From Pseudomonas sp. NFACC02 (lineage in GTDB: Bacteria; Pseudomonadota; Gammaproteobacteria; Pseudomonadales; Pseudomonadaceae), in assembly GCF_900110765.1 (NCBI RefSeq), contig NZ_FOEO01000017.1, positions 53,632 through 117,631 of the forward strand: a stretch of 64,000 bases of DNA, read 5' to 3'. A model generated the notes under the pieces. That model saw only the letters and a program-made list of their open reading frames with translations. It had not been told where the DNA came from and did not search any database. The position numbers were made by a program, and so were the translations under genes. Of the stretch, positions 26,529 to 35,316 are shown in pieces. Every line of letters starts with the position of its first letter. Positions within the stretch are counted from its first letter, which is position 1.

Positions 26529-29144
26529 TCAGCGCAGCCCTACGGCCGGCAGGTGGCTGTAGGTGTAAGCGTCGATTTCCCGCCCGGTGTGCGGGTTTTT
26601 CACGTAGTACGTCTTGCCGAACGGCGTGATCGGTTTCGCCACCGTGGATGACCAGTGATCGAGCTTGTCCAGGGGCCAGCGTGAGTTGTACGCCGCGTGG
26701 ATTTCTCTCAATTCCTGAATGCTCGGCAGACGAACATGCTGGCTGGCGGCCGCTGCGTTCACCTCATCGAACTTACCCTTGGGCAGCGAAACGCACTGAA
26801 TCACACCACTGACCGTAATCGGGTAGGACAGCGAGGCGCCGGTAGCATCCGTGACACTGATGGTTGCCTTCCCGTTGCCGCGAGACCACACCACGCCGTC
26901 CCCCTGGACCTGCGCGATCGCGGGATTGCTGGAGCTGTAGGTGTAGGGTCTGACCCCTTCTTTAGCCACGCGCTGCGCGGAGTTGTCGGGCATCCACTTG
27001 TGGGTGACGTCCGGGCGGGAGGTCAGCACGTAGGTTTTGCCGGAGAGCGTCAACGGGCTGGTGTTGAACGTCAGCGTACTGAGCACCGACAATTTGAGCT
27101 TCAGCGATTCGCGGATGGCGCCCGCGCGAGTGACCTGGTACGTCACCGACGCCCTGGCGTTCTGTGTCGCCAGAATCAGCGCCTTCGGTACATTGAACAC
27201 CAGGCCGGTACTGCCACTGGCCGTCTGTTCCGGCGTCTCGTACCGCGAAGCACCTACCCAGATCACCTTTACCATGTCGCCGCTCGACAGGTCGTCAAAG
27301 TCAACACGAACGGTCGCTCCCGTTTCAGCGATAAGCCCCGGCTTGACCACGCCATCCGGCCCCACGGTGTCCATCGTCGGCGCAGGCAGCTCGCGCAGCG
27401 TCGTCTTGACCTGCACTGAAAACACCTCGGACGTCTGCACCGTCCCGTTGGCGCGGGTGACGGAGTAATTCACCGAAACGCGCTCACCTTCATTGACATT
27501 GACCAGCGCGCTGGAAAACACCACCGACAACGCCTTGCCAGCATTGTCTGGGGCGACGACCTTTTCTTTTTCGTCACTGCCTTTGGCACCTTTCCAGCTC
27601 ACCTTCACCTGATCGCCGACGCGCAGATTGGCAGAACTGCCGATGACGACGGTTGCACCGTTGAGGGTATCGGCCGGGTCGAGGGTGTCGTTGTCGGCTT
27701 CGAGGATGGTGGGGAGGGGGAGGGGCATATCGCGGTCGTCGCTAACCCGCAGCATCAACGATGTGGATTTGAAAAACGCCCGATTGAAGGTATTGACGGT
27801 GTAGTAGACCTCGACCGAGCCGCCCGCCAGCAGGCCGACCTTGTCATCCGGGATAGAGAAGTCGACCTGACTGCCGACGTCACCGCTCGCAATGGTTTTC
27901 AGTTCATCGTGCATGACGTTGGCACCGCTCTGCGTCTTGCCCATCCAGAACAAGTGCACGTCATTGCCTTCGGACATGAAGTAGTACGCAGGCACAATGG
28001 CGATGACGTTGCGCGACGCAGGATCCAGGACACCCTCGTTCTGTTCGGCCGCCGGCACGCGGGGAAGCGCAAGCTCCATGGGGCTGCCAACAATATTGAG
28101 TGTCAGACTCTTGGAGCGAAGCGCATTTCCGGCTTGCTGATAGACGCGATACTGCAAACGCGCGCGGCCCTGAGCAATCGGCTGAAATTGCGCGTTCGGC
28201 ACCTTGAACTCGTAAAAGCTGCTTTGCGAGGTGATGGTTTGACTGGCCATGTAAGGTTCCAGTGGCTCGCCTTCGGGCGTATTGCGCTCCACCGTAAGCA
28301 CCAATTCGTCTCCGCGCTGGATGTCTGGATGGGCGATCACCAGCACCTGAACATCGGCCTGCGACAGCCGATCAAGGTCGAGCTCCATATCAGGCGCTTG
28401 CGGCGTAACCGGCGCGGGCAGGCTCGACTCGCCTGCTTCCACTTCCAGATAGACCGGTAGTGACCAGCGCGACCAGTTATTCACGATGTCGCGAATCTCG
28501 TAGCGCACTTCCAGCCTGTCCGAATCACCGGCTTGATCGATGATTTCCTTGCTGACCGGGATGATCACCGGCTGACCGACTTGCGAGTCGTCTGCAATTT
28601 CGGCCCGGATCAGTTCGCCGTGCCACGAGAGGGTAATCGTGTCGCCGACAGCCATATTCATGTACGGCGCGATTTCGACAGAGACGCCTTCAGGCGAAGT
28701 GATCACGCCTTCAGGGGATACCTTGGGCTTGGCGAGCCGCTCGTTTTCGTAGGGGGTGGCGGGGTTGGTGTCGGTGCCGCCCGGGAGGGTGAGTTTGACC
28801 GGAATGGTCGCTGGAAAGGATTGATTTTTCTGACCGCCAATGGGGTTAGTGACTTCGTACAAGAGGGTAATCGAGTCTTGACGAATAAACTTCTGATCGA
28901 GCGGGAGAACGACGAAGTTATAACTGTCGGGCGTCAGGTCTTCGCGTTTTACGGTGTAATTGATGACCAGTTGATCGTCGCAGTAGAGGTCAATGACATC
29001 GCCTTCACCGATGTCCAGATAAGGACCAACACGCACTGAGAGTGGAACCTGCGGATCCAGGGTATCCGCATAACCGATGCCGCTCGGATCGTGCAGGTTC
29101 TGCATCGCCGGCGGTGCTAATAAAGCTCTAGTTGCAATCTTCAT
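26529..29144 (-). CDS. Large Ig-like repeat protein with C-terminal Big2-like and lectin-like domains
   Basis: An 871-residue protein. AAGGAAG eight bases upstream supports ATG 29144. Six modules of about 100-120 residues run from residue 15 to about 700; each has a core like GDTITLSWHG (others: GDVIDLYCDD, GDELVLTVER, GNDVHLFWMG, GDQVKVSWKG, GDMVKVIWVG) and ends in a strand like VRYEIRD, VNYSVTR or VTYQVTR. Then comes a Big2-like domain (YTYSSSNPAIAQVQGDGVV ... GNGKATISVTD) and a final 85 residues, with VRLPSIQELREIHAAYNSRW and DHWSST, that look like a C-type-lectin-fold module. No signal peptide is evident (MKIATRALLAPPAMQNL). Adhesion or carbohydrate binding is inferred from architecture. 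It follows the 618-residue paralogue by 63 bp. Confidence 0.8.
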   Translation of the reverse strand: MKIATRALLAPPAMQNLHDPSGIGYADTLDPQVPLSVRVGPYLDIGEGDVIDLYCDDQLVINYTVKREDLTPDSYNFVVLPLDQKFIRQDSITLLYEVTNPIGGQKNQSFPATIPVKLTLPGGTDTNPATPYENERLAKPKVSPEGVITSPEGVSVEIAPYMNMAVGDTITLSWHGELIRAEIADDSQVGQPVIIPVSKEIIDQAGDSDRLEVRYEIRDIVNNWSRWSLPVYLEVEAGESSLPAPVTPQAPDMELDLDRLSQADVQVLVIAHPDIQRGDELVLTVERNTPEGEPLEPYMASQTITSQSSFYEFKVPNAQFQPIAQGRARLQYRVYQQAGNALRSKSLTLNIVGSPMELALPRVPAAEQNEGVLDPASRNVIAIVPAYYFMSEGNDVHLFWMGKTQSGANVMHDELKTIASGDVGSQVDFSIPDDKVGLLAGGSVEVYYTVNTFNRAFFKSTSLMLRVSDDRDMPLPLPTILEADNDTLDPADTLNGATVVIGSSANLRVGDQVKVSWKGAKGSDEKEKVVAPDNAGKALSVVFSSALVNVNEGERVSVNYSVTRANGTVQTSEVFSVQVKTTLRELPAPTMDTVGPDGVVKPGLIAETGATVRVDFDDLSSGDMVKVIWVGASRYETPEQTASGSTGLVFNVPKALILATQNARASVTYQVTRAGAIRESLKLKLSVLSTLTFNTSPLTLSGKTYVLTSRPDVTHKWMPDNSAQRVAKEGVRPYTYSSSNPAIAQVQGDGVVWSRGNGKATISVTDATGASLSYPITVSGVIQCVSLPKGKFDEVNAAAASQHVRLPSIQELREIHAAYNSRWPLDKLDHWSSTVAKPITPFGKTYYVKNPHTGREIDAYTYSHLPAVGLR

Positions 29145-29207
29145 TATTCTGTCTTCCTTGTTTTGGTGTTTTGGTTGGCGAGCCCGGAGGCTCGCCGGTC
29201 TGCCGGC

Positions 29208-31064
29208 TCAGCAGTTCTCGCCTGGAAGGGGCATGGTGATGAACACTTGAGTGGTGAGCGAGTTGACCATCACGCCGCCAGGGCCCTCTACGCGGTAGTA
29301 AGCTTCGCCGAGACCTTTACAGATCAGTCTCAGTTGCTGGTCTGAAACCCGGAAGGTGAAGCCTTCGTCCTGCTCTGTGGCGTCGAGCACGTGGGTAAAC
29401 TCGATGCTGGCGCCCGGTACAGGCGTATCGCCGTTGGCTCTGTTGTACCCGTGAAAGACCACGCTGATGCGCGGATACTTGTCCGCATTGACGTAAGGCG
29501 CGATGAAGATCGGCGTGCCGTCAGGGCTGTTAACCGGGCTGATTGCGTTGAATTCGTTGGCATTGGGGAATACCGGGCCGTCAAGGCCATCTGGCCCACC
29601 CGGCAGATCGCCTTCGGAACTGACCACCACCGTTTGCGCGCCTGACTTGGAGGTATTCGGGTTGCCAGCGTGGGTTACGGTGTAATACACCTTGATCGAA
29701 TCTCCCGTCCCTTCGGCAGTCAGCAATGCGTTAGGAACACTCAGCACCAGATCGCGACCGATGTCGGGCGAGCGCAAGGTGTAAACGGCCGGTGTGCGTT
29801 GCGACCCCCAGTACAGGCTAAAGGTGTCGCCGATGGCAAATTCGTCTTTCCAGCCAATGAGGGCTTCGGCATCCAGCAGGAAGTCATCCTTGTCGATGAC
29901 GTTGTCCTGATTGTCGGGGTTATTGCTGGTGCCGCGGATGATCGGCAGGGCCAACGCTTCGTTTTCAGGGGTTTCCGGATCTGGATCTACCGGCCCGGGC
30001 AAAGTCAGGTTCACGGTCACAGGCAGCGACAGCGATACGCCCACGAGCACATCGTTGCGGCGAACTTCATATTGCAACTCGACGTTGCCTTCGCCAGCTT
30101 GGGCGATCAGTGCGTAGGGCACGTTAAGGGTAAACACCGGATCCGAGGTTTCATCGCCTGCCTGCAAAGGCACTGCCGGGAGCGTGGCGCTGCCCCAATG
30201 CAATGTGATCTGGTCGCCAACTTGAGGATTCGGGTATTGCGGAATATCCACCGCCACCTTGGCGCGAGCGTCGGCGTCATCGATCAGCCCATCGTCAGCC
30301 TGTGCACATACAGGTGCGGGGTAGTCTTTCGGGATTTCTGTCAGAAACAGCTGGAAGCTTTGCTCAAGCGACTTGATCGAAGGATTTCCCGCACGGTCGG
30401 TCACGATGTAGGTAACAGGCTCCCGGACATCGCCGAGGTTTTCGAGAAACGCTCGCGTGAAGTCGATCATCACACGGTCCTGGGTTACCTCTGACGGGGT
30501 GACGGTGTGCCGTGGGCCTGCAACGCTGCCCCAGAAGGTCTCAATCCTGTCGCCCCACGCCATCCCTGCATAGCCCGGGACCTTGGCGGTGAGTACATCA
30601 CCCATGGCGGTCAGTTCGTCCGAGGTCAGCGTGCCGTCCTGGGTCTCAGGCGGGAAGACCATGGCGGCCAGCAGGCCAGCGCCTGGCGCGGTGAGGTCGA
30701 CGATCAGCGGGATTTCTGGGGACGGTGCAGTCTGTCCACCCCTTTCGTCCTTGGCTTCGTATCCGACGGCGTATTCGCCTTCGATTTCCAGCAGACTTGC
30801 GGGGATTTCCAGGGTCAATGGGTCGCCCGGGATTTCGTCGCTGAGGTATTTTTTCTCACCGACAGGTTGGCCGTTCCAGAGGAGCCGATAAGAGTCGCCA
30901 GGTTCGAATACTCCCCATGCCACCAGGTTCATGATGATCGGCTGCAGCAGATCCTCTCGGGTCAGTAGTCCGTCGACAGGGTCGGCGACGGGAACGCTCG
31001 GTTGCGGCAACGCTCTTTTTTTGCCGTGCCGAGTAACCAATGATTGATGATTTAAATTACACAT
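29208..31064 (-). CDS. Ig-like repeat protein (618 residues), paralogue of neighbours
   Basis: Five modules of the same type as in the 871-residue protein: cores GDSYRLLWNG, GDRIETFWGS, GDQITLHWGS, GDTFSLYWGS and a divergent last one (ISVVFHGYNR), each closed by VGYEAKD, VTYIVTD, LQYEVRR, VYYTVTH and AYYRVEG. Proline-rich linkers such as PGPVDPDPETPENE join them. GGAG eight bases before ATG 31064 supports the start. The N-terminus (MCNLNHQSLVTRHGKKRALP) is basic, not a Sec signal, and no C-terminal sorting motif is seen. Probably the first gene of a two-gene operon with the 871-residue gene. Function unknown; surface or secreted role is inference. Confidence 0.8.
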   Translation of the reverse strand: MCNLNHQSLVTRHGKKRALPQPSVPVADPVDGLLTREDLLQPIIMNLVAWGVFEPGDSYRLLWNGQPVGEKKYLSDEIPGDPLTLEIPASLLEIEGEYAVGYEAKDERGGQTAPSPEIPLIVDLTAPGAGLLAAMVFPPETQDGTLTSDELTAMGDVLTAKVPGYAGMAWGDRIETFWGSVAGPRHTVTPSEVTQDRVMIDFTRAFLENLGDVREPVTYIVTDRAGNPSIKSLEQSFQLFLTEIPKDYPAPVCAQADDGLIDDADARAKVAVDIPQYPNPQVGDQITLHWGSATLPAVPLQAGDETSDPVFTLNVPYALIAQAGEGNVELQYEVRRNDVLVGVSLSLPVTVNLTLPGPVDPDPETPENEALALPIIRGTSNNPDNQDNVIDKDDFLLDAEALIGWKDEFAIGDTFSLYWGSQRTPAVYTLRSPDIGRDLVLSVPNALLTAEGTGDSIKVYYTVTHAGNPNTSKSGAQTVVVSSEGDLPGGPDGLDGPVFPNANEFNAISPVNSPDGTPIFIAPYVNADKYPRISVVFHGYNRANGDTPVPGASIEFTHVLDATEQDEGFTFRVSDQQLRLICKGLGEAYYRVEGPGGVMVNSLTTQVFITMPLPGENC

Positions 31065-31852
31065 TGTGCTTCTCCATTAAAAGGCAGTCGGGTTCCTTGA
31101 TTGAAAAGGTCGCCGAGTTTTTATTAAGTTAACAGGCCATGGTGCGCCCGTGGGTGTTGCAATTAAGATAATCCGCGTACGTTTAAATAGGCTTTTATAT
31201 ACGGGATGCCGCTCAACTAATCGTAGTGGGTGTGGCTTGTCAATAGACATGTGGTAGGTGTTTATATTTTAGCGGGGTATAGATTGCTAAGTATTTCAAT
31301 CGGGTTGACTGGCTGTTTGGATCTTATGTTGGATGATGCAGGATTTGGTTTTTATTGTTATTCGTTCTCACAGGTTCGTGTGTTTTCCAGCATATTGACG
31401 CTTCGTTAACAGCAAGCCTCATGTACGCGTGAAAAAACGCGCGGTATGCGAGTGCCACTTTTTAACTAATAGCGGTTTCTCGGGTTTGTCAATGGAGGGT
31501 GCTATGTCTCGGGAAGTGAAGCGACGATCTTGCGAGTTGTCGTGCTTTATTCGCTCATGATCGGGTTCGCTGTTTTAGCTAATTGCCCTAAATTAATCAG
31601 GCATTGTTCATTTTCTCCTCTCCTTTCGGCGCTATAACTGAATCCAGCCTAGGTTGAAATGGGCTTGTGCCAACCATGCGGCCTGATTCAGTCGGTATTC
31701 TTTTTAAGCGCTGCTCATCACAATCGTATTTTCTGTAGGAAAAGTATGACGATCATTTAGGAAAGTATCGCCGTGTTTCGTCTCCCTTTTAACTGCTAGC
31801 AGAACGTCTCTCTGTCGTAGTGTGTCGTTCTTTTAAAAGAAGGACGTGTGAC
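31065..31852. other. AT-rich divergent regulatory region (about 790 bp)
   Basis: Separates the Ig-like operon (minus) from the autotransporter (plus). It is clearly richer in A and T than the coding DNA around it and holds no plausible gene. It must contain both promoters; I could not fix -35/-10 boxes with confidence. TTTTATTAAGTTAACAGG near 31117-31134 and AATTAAGATAATCCGCG near 31161 are candidate sites on the Ig-gene side; GGCGCTATAACTGAATC near 31629-31645 is a candidate -10 on the autotransporter side. Confidence 0.6.
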
Positions 31853-34129
31853 GTGGACGATAAAAGCAGAAAATCTCAGGGCGCAGGTACCCATTGGCAA
31901 CTTTTAGGAGTGTTATGTGGCATGTCGATGACATTGCAGGGCGTGGCACAGGAGCAACCTCTCAGGGATTTGCCGGGCGCTATAACTATTCCGGAGCGCG
32001 CTGTTGAAACCGTTGATCAGGCCACCGGTCTGGAGTATCTCCTGCATCGGGGCTCTACGTTGAACCTGCTTGAGGGGGCGGTGATCAACAACATTCAAGC
32101 TGACGGTAGGGCGGGGGTTGTGAATATCACAGGTGGCATGGTTGAGCAGACGATCGATGCCTCCACCATATCGGCCGCAATTTTGGTGCATGCGGGTACA
32201 CTGAACGCAACAGACGCGATGATACGCAGCGATACCAAGACGGCCGTTGATATCGTTGCTGTTGACGACATCCGCAGTGCTCTGAACCTGAACAACAGTT
32301 TCGTATCGGGTGCTGGTAACGCGATAAGAGTGGCAAAGAGTGACGCCGTTCTGACCGCGACTCACGTGCTTGGTGTTGCGGGTGAGGGCCGTTCCGGGGT
32401 TGGTGTGCAGACTGGCGGTTCGAACCTTCGGATTGAAGATAACAGTCTTGTCGAGGGTGAACGGGTGGGGTTGACGGTCACCTCGTCTGGTCCAATACCG
32501 GGTACCGGCATTCTTCCGCCCCCAGACGTCGTGATTATTGATCATTCCACTGTGGTGGGGCACTTCGGGCCCGCGATAGAGCTTTTTGACAATGGTAAAT
32601 CGCTCGCCGTTGCCACCGTCACGCTGCAAAACAACACAGAACTGGTGGCCGGTAACGGCAATCTGGTGGAGGTCAAAGATAAGGGCCAGCTTGACCTGAT
32701 CGTCGACGACAGTCGTCTCAAGGGCGATCTGCTGGCTGCAGAAAGCGCTCGTCTTGATGTCGTTTTGCAAAACGACGCGCGATTGAGCGGGAATGTGACC
32801 AATGTGAACAGCATGACCATCAACTCCGATGCGCGCTGGAAGTTGCTGGCCGATAACCAGGTGCCGACGCTGACGATGGGGGCGGGTCGTGTCAGCTTCC
32901 GCGGTGACACCTTCAATACGCTTACCGTGGGCGAGTTGTCTGGCCGCGGGGTGTTCGACATGCGCATCAACCTGGATAACGGGGCCGGTGACATGCTCAA
33001 CGTCGAGGGAACGGCCACGGGCTTTCACCACGTCAATGTCGAGAATACCGGCGCAGAAGTCGTGCCTGCGGAGTTCGACGCGCTGCGGATCATTCATACG
33101 GAGAGCGGCAACGCGGTTTTCGAATTGGCGGGTGACCGTGGCCGTGCCGACCTCGGTGTCTACTCCTATGCGCTCGAGCAGCAAGGCAACGACTGGTTTA
33201 TCGTCGGCTCCGGCAAGATTATCAGCCCGTCCACGCAGAGTGCGCTGGCGTTGTTCAGCGCGGGGCCAACGATCTGGAACAGCGAACTGACCACTTTGCG
33301 CAGCCGCATGGGCGAGGTTCGCGGTCAGGAGCAGGGCGGTGGCTGGATTCGCAGCTACGGCAACCGCTTCAAGGCGTCGCTCGATGCCGGGGTGGATTAT
33401 CAGCAGAAGCAGCAGGGGCTGTCGTTCGGTGCGGATGCGCCGATCCCGGTCAGCAAAGGGCACCTTTTGGTGGGGTTGATGGGGGGGTACAGCAAGTCCG
33501 ATCTGGACATGAGCCGTGGCACTTCGGGTGAGGTGGACAGCTACTACGTCGGCGCTTATGGCACCTGGCTTTCGGACGAGGGGTACTACCTGGATGGCGT
33601 GGTGAAGCTGAACCAGTTTCACAATGCGTCCAAGGTAGCGATGAGCGATGGCAGCAAGGCCAAAGGCGACTACAGCAACATGGCGGTAGGCGGCTCTGTA
33701 GAGTTCGGCAAGCACATCAAGCTGCCTGACGATTACTTCGTGGCGCCTTATGCGCAGCTGTCGAGCGTATGGGTCGAGGGCAACAGTTATACGCTGGACA
33801 ATGGCCTGCAGGCCAGGACCCGGCAGACGCAATCGGTGCTTGGCAAAGTCGGTACCACCGTGGGCCGCCAGTTTACGCTCAAGGACGGCGGGGTGGTTCA
33901 ACCCTATGTGCGTGTGGCCTTGGCTCATGAGTTCTCCCGTAGCAATGACGTGAGCGTCAACGATCAGCGTTTCGATAACGACCTGTTCGGCTCCCGGGGC
34001 GAGCTGGGAGCCGGAGTGTCGGTGTCGTTGTCCGAACGCCTGCAGGTGCATGCCGACTTCGATTACATGAAGGGCGAGCATGTCGAGCAGCCATGGGGCG
34101 CAAACCTTGGTCTGCGCCTTGCGTTCTGA
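31853..34129 (+). CDS. Autotransporter, pertactin-like passenger with outer-membrane beta-barrel
   Basis: A type Va secreted protein of 758 residues if the GTG at 31853 is used; AAGGA at 31840-31844 is about ten bases upstream, which I prefer to the GTG at 31820. A signal peptide is seen (HWQLLGVLCGMSMTLQGVAQ). The passenger (about 35-470) is a beta-helix with pertactin-like repeats (for example VVNITGGMVEQTID, LNATDAMIRSDTKTAV, LNLNNSFVSGAGNA). The barrel, about 265 residues, begins near GGGWIRSYGNRFKA and ends in the C-terminal LGLRLAF signature with terminal Phe. No protease or RGD motif was seen, so an adhesin-type role is likely. Confidence 0.92.
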   Translation: MDDKSRKSQGAGTHWQLLGVLCGMSMTLQGVAQEQPLRDLPGAITIPERAVETVDQATGLEYLLHRGSTLNLLEGAVINNIQADGRAGVVNITGGMVEQTIDASTISAAILVHAGTLNATDAMIRSDTKTAVDIVAVDDIRSALNLNNSFVSGAGNAIRVAKSDAVLTATHVLGVAGEGRSGVGVQTGGSNLRIEDNSLVEGERVGLTVTSSGPIPGTGILPPPDVVIIDHSTVVGHFGPAIELFDNGKSLAVATVTLQNNTELVAGNGNLVEVKDKGQLDLIVDDSRLKGDLLAAESARLDVVLQNDARLSGNVTNVNSMTINSDARWKLLADNQVPTLTMGAGRVSFRGDTFNTLTVGELSGRGVFDMRINLDNGAGDMLNVEGTATGFHHVNVENTGAEVVPAEFDALRIIHTESGNAVFELAGDRGRADLGVYSYALEQQGNDWFIVGSGKIISPSTQSALALFSAGPTIWNSELTTLRSRMGEVRGQEQGGGWIRSYGNRFKASLDAGVDYQQKQQGLSFGADAPIPVSKGHLLVGLMGGYSKSDLDMSRGTSGEVDSYYVGAYGTWLSDEGYYLDGVVKLNQFHNASKVAMSDGSKAKGDYSNMAVGGSVEFGKHIKLPDDYFVAPYAQLSSVWVEGNSYTLDNGLQARTRQTQSVLGKVGTTVGRQFTLKDGGVVQPYVRVALAHEFSRSNDVSVNDQRFDNDLFGSRGELGAGVSVSLSERLQVHADFDYMKGEHVEQPWGANLGLRLAF

Positions 34130-34181
34130 TCGTCGGGCATTCGATCACCTGATCTGATGCGTGTGTTGTTCTTGTTGTGGG

Positions 34182-34215
34182 CGCCCCGGTTACCGTGTTG
34201 TAACCGGGGCGTTTT
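34182..34215 (+). terminator. Rho-independent terminator after the autotransporter
   Basis: Stem CGCCCCGGTTA (34182-34192) and TAACCGGGGCG (34201-34211), 8-nt loop, then TTTTC. It lies 53 bases after the autotransporter stop and just before the end of the convergent gene. Confidence 0.85.
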
Positions 34216-34243
34216 CATGTCTGGCCGAACTGGCCAGCGGATT

Positions 34244-34897
34244 TCAAGGGTGCGGCTTGCCGCGATGAAGTGCGCGGTTGCGACTTGATCGCCGCTTGGT
34301 ATCGCCTTTCAACACGACAGTGAGCACTTCGGAAACCCCGACCAGGCGCGAGCGGCGAACGACTTCGTAACTGACTTCGACAAAGCCGTTTTTGTAGTCC
34401 GCTAGCGCCGCATGGGCCAGGTACTGCGTCAGTCGCGGCCCGGTACGGCGCTTTGACTCGCCGACTGTGGTCAGGAAGGTGTTGTAACCCCAGCGCATCT
34501 TCAACTGATCGCCCGTCCAGAGTTTGGGGGATCGAGGTACCTCGATGAAAACACCTGCGATGAGCTGATCGCGGGTCACGATCCCGCTCTTGTTGTTGAG
34601 CAGCGAGGGGGCCTCGAAGACGGGTGTGGCGTCCATGGACTCCTCATGAGGCTGCCAGGGAAAGCTGGGGACGCTGCGCAGGTAGTGCTCAAAGATCATG
34701 GCAGTTTCGTTGGCGGTAACGTCCGCAGAGGGCACCGCCCGGAACTCTTCAAAGTGCGGAATTGAGGACTTGGACGCTGCCCGCTGTTTCGGTTCTTCAC
34801 TATTATCCATTACCGGATTTTCGTTAGGCTCCTTATCCTTTTCGGATGTATTTACTTGTGACTCAACGGGTGGCGGGATATCCATTTCGTCTTCCAT
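34244..34897 (-). CDS. Single Ig-like-module protein with acidic N-terminal tail
   Basis: A 217-residue protein; AAGGAG about six bases before ATG 34897 supports the start. The first 95 residues are charged and Glu/Pro-rich, likely disordered. Residues about 95-200 form one module of the family seen in the neighbours: APSLLNNKSGIVTRDQLIAG, core GDQLKMRWGY and closing strand VSYEVVRRSRLVGVS, which parallels the third module of the 618-residue protein (LQYEVRRNDVLVGVS). The tail is very basic (TKRRSSRNRALHRGKPHP). No signal peptide. Function unknown. Confidence 0.7.
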   Translation of the reverse strand: MEDEMDIPPPVESQVNTSEKDKEPNENPVMDNSEEPKQRAASKSSIPHFEEFRAVPSADVTANETAMIFEHYLRSVPSFPWQPHEESMDATPVFEAPSLLNNKSGIVTRDQLIAGVFIEVPRSPKLWTGDQLKMRWGYNTFLTTVGESKRRTGPRLTQYLAHAALADYKNGFVEVSYEVVRRSRLVGVSEVLTVVLKGDTKRRSSRNRALHRGKPHP

Positions 34898-35316
34898 GGA
34901 AGCTCCTTATTAGCGGACTGGGTTGATGTTTAAAAGCTCTGCCTATCAACAGGGTGTGTAGATCGGAGCGCTTTCCGCATATGTTCAGTTGCAAAAAAAT
35001 TGCTGTCAATCACTCCAAATGCAGCGGTTTTGCATGACTTTTGAAGTGTAAAAAGGCTATTGAGGGATGACGAAAAGTGTGTTTCTCATCGTTTTTGGCC
35101 AAAATTTCGGGCTTGCAAATATTTATTTATATACATGCGTCACAAAAAATATGCATCGCCACCGGAAACTTCCGACAGAGTTGTAGGGAATGATGAAGCA
35201 AAAGTGCAGAATAAAATTGTAACCGTGCGCCGTTTTTTTGAAGATTAACCGAACCTCCACGCAAAAGCGTGGAGGCTTCTCTGTCAGGTATCCGGATGAA
35301 TAGCGAAAATAATCCG
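34898..35316. other. AT-rich intergenic region within the Ig-like cluster
   Basis: About 420 bp between two minus-strand genes. A possible promoter for the downstream 217-residue gene is TTGACA on the minus strand (35004-35009) with an AT-rich region 18-19 bp further, but the -10 is weak. A nearby short inverted repeat is TTGCAAAAAAATTGC (34989-35003). A 62-residue plus-strand ORF at 35060-35248 has no recognisable features and is not called. Confidence 0.5.
35254..35275. terminator. Hairpin terminator-like structure downstream of the 216-residue gene
   Basis: A perfect 9-bp stem, CCTCCACGC (35254-35262) and GCGTGGAGG (35267-35275), with an AAAA loop. It is 42 bases beyond the stop of the minus-strand gene at 35317. 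No clear T tract follows on either strand, so the call as terminator is tentative. Confidence 0.5.

Noticed and set aside
31913..34081. 722-residue open frame antisense to the autotransporter
   Set aside because: It mirrors the codon structure of a well-supported gene with signal peptide and barrel, and it has no domain features; GC-rich third positions produce such shadows.
35060..35248. 62-residue plus-strand open frame followed by a hairpin
   Set aside because: AT-rich, no clear ribosome site and no recognisable features; the hairpin is as well explained by the minus-strand gene.
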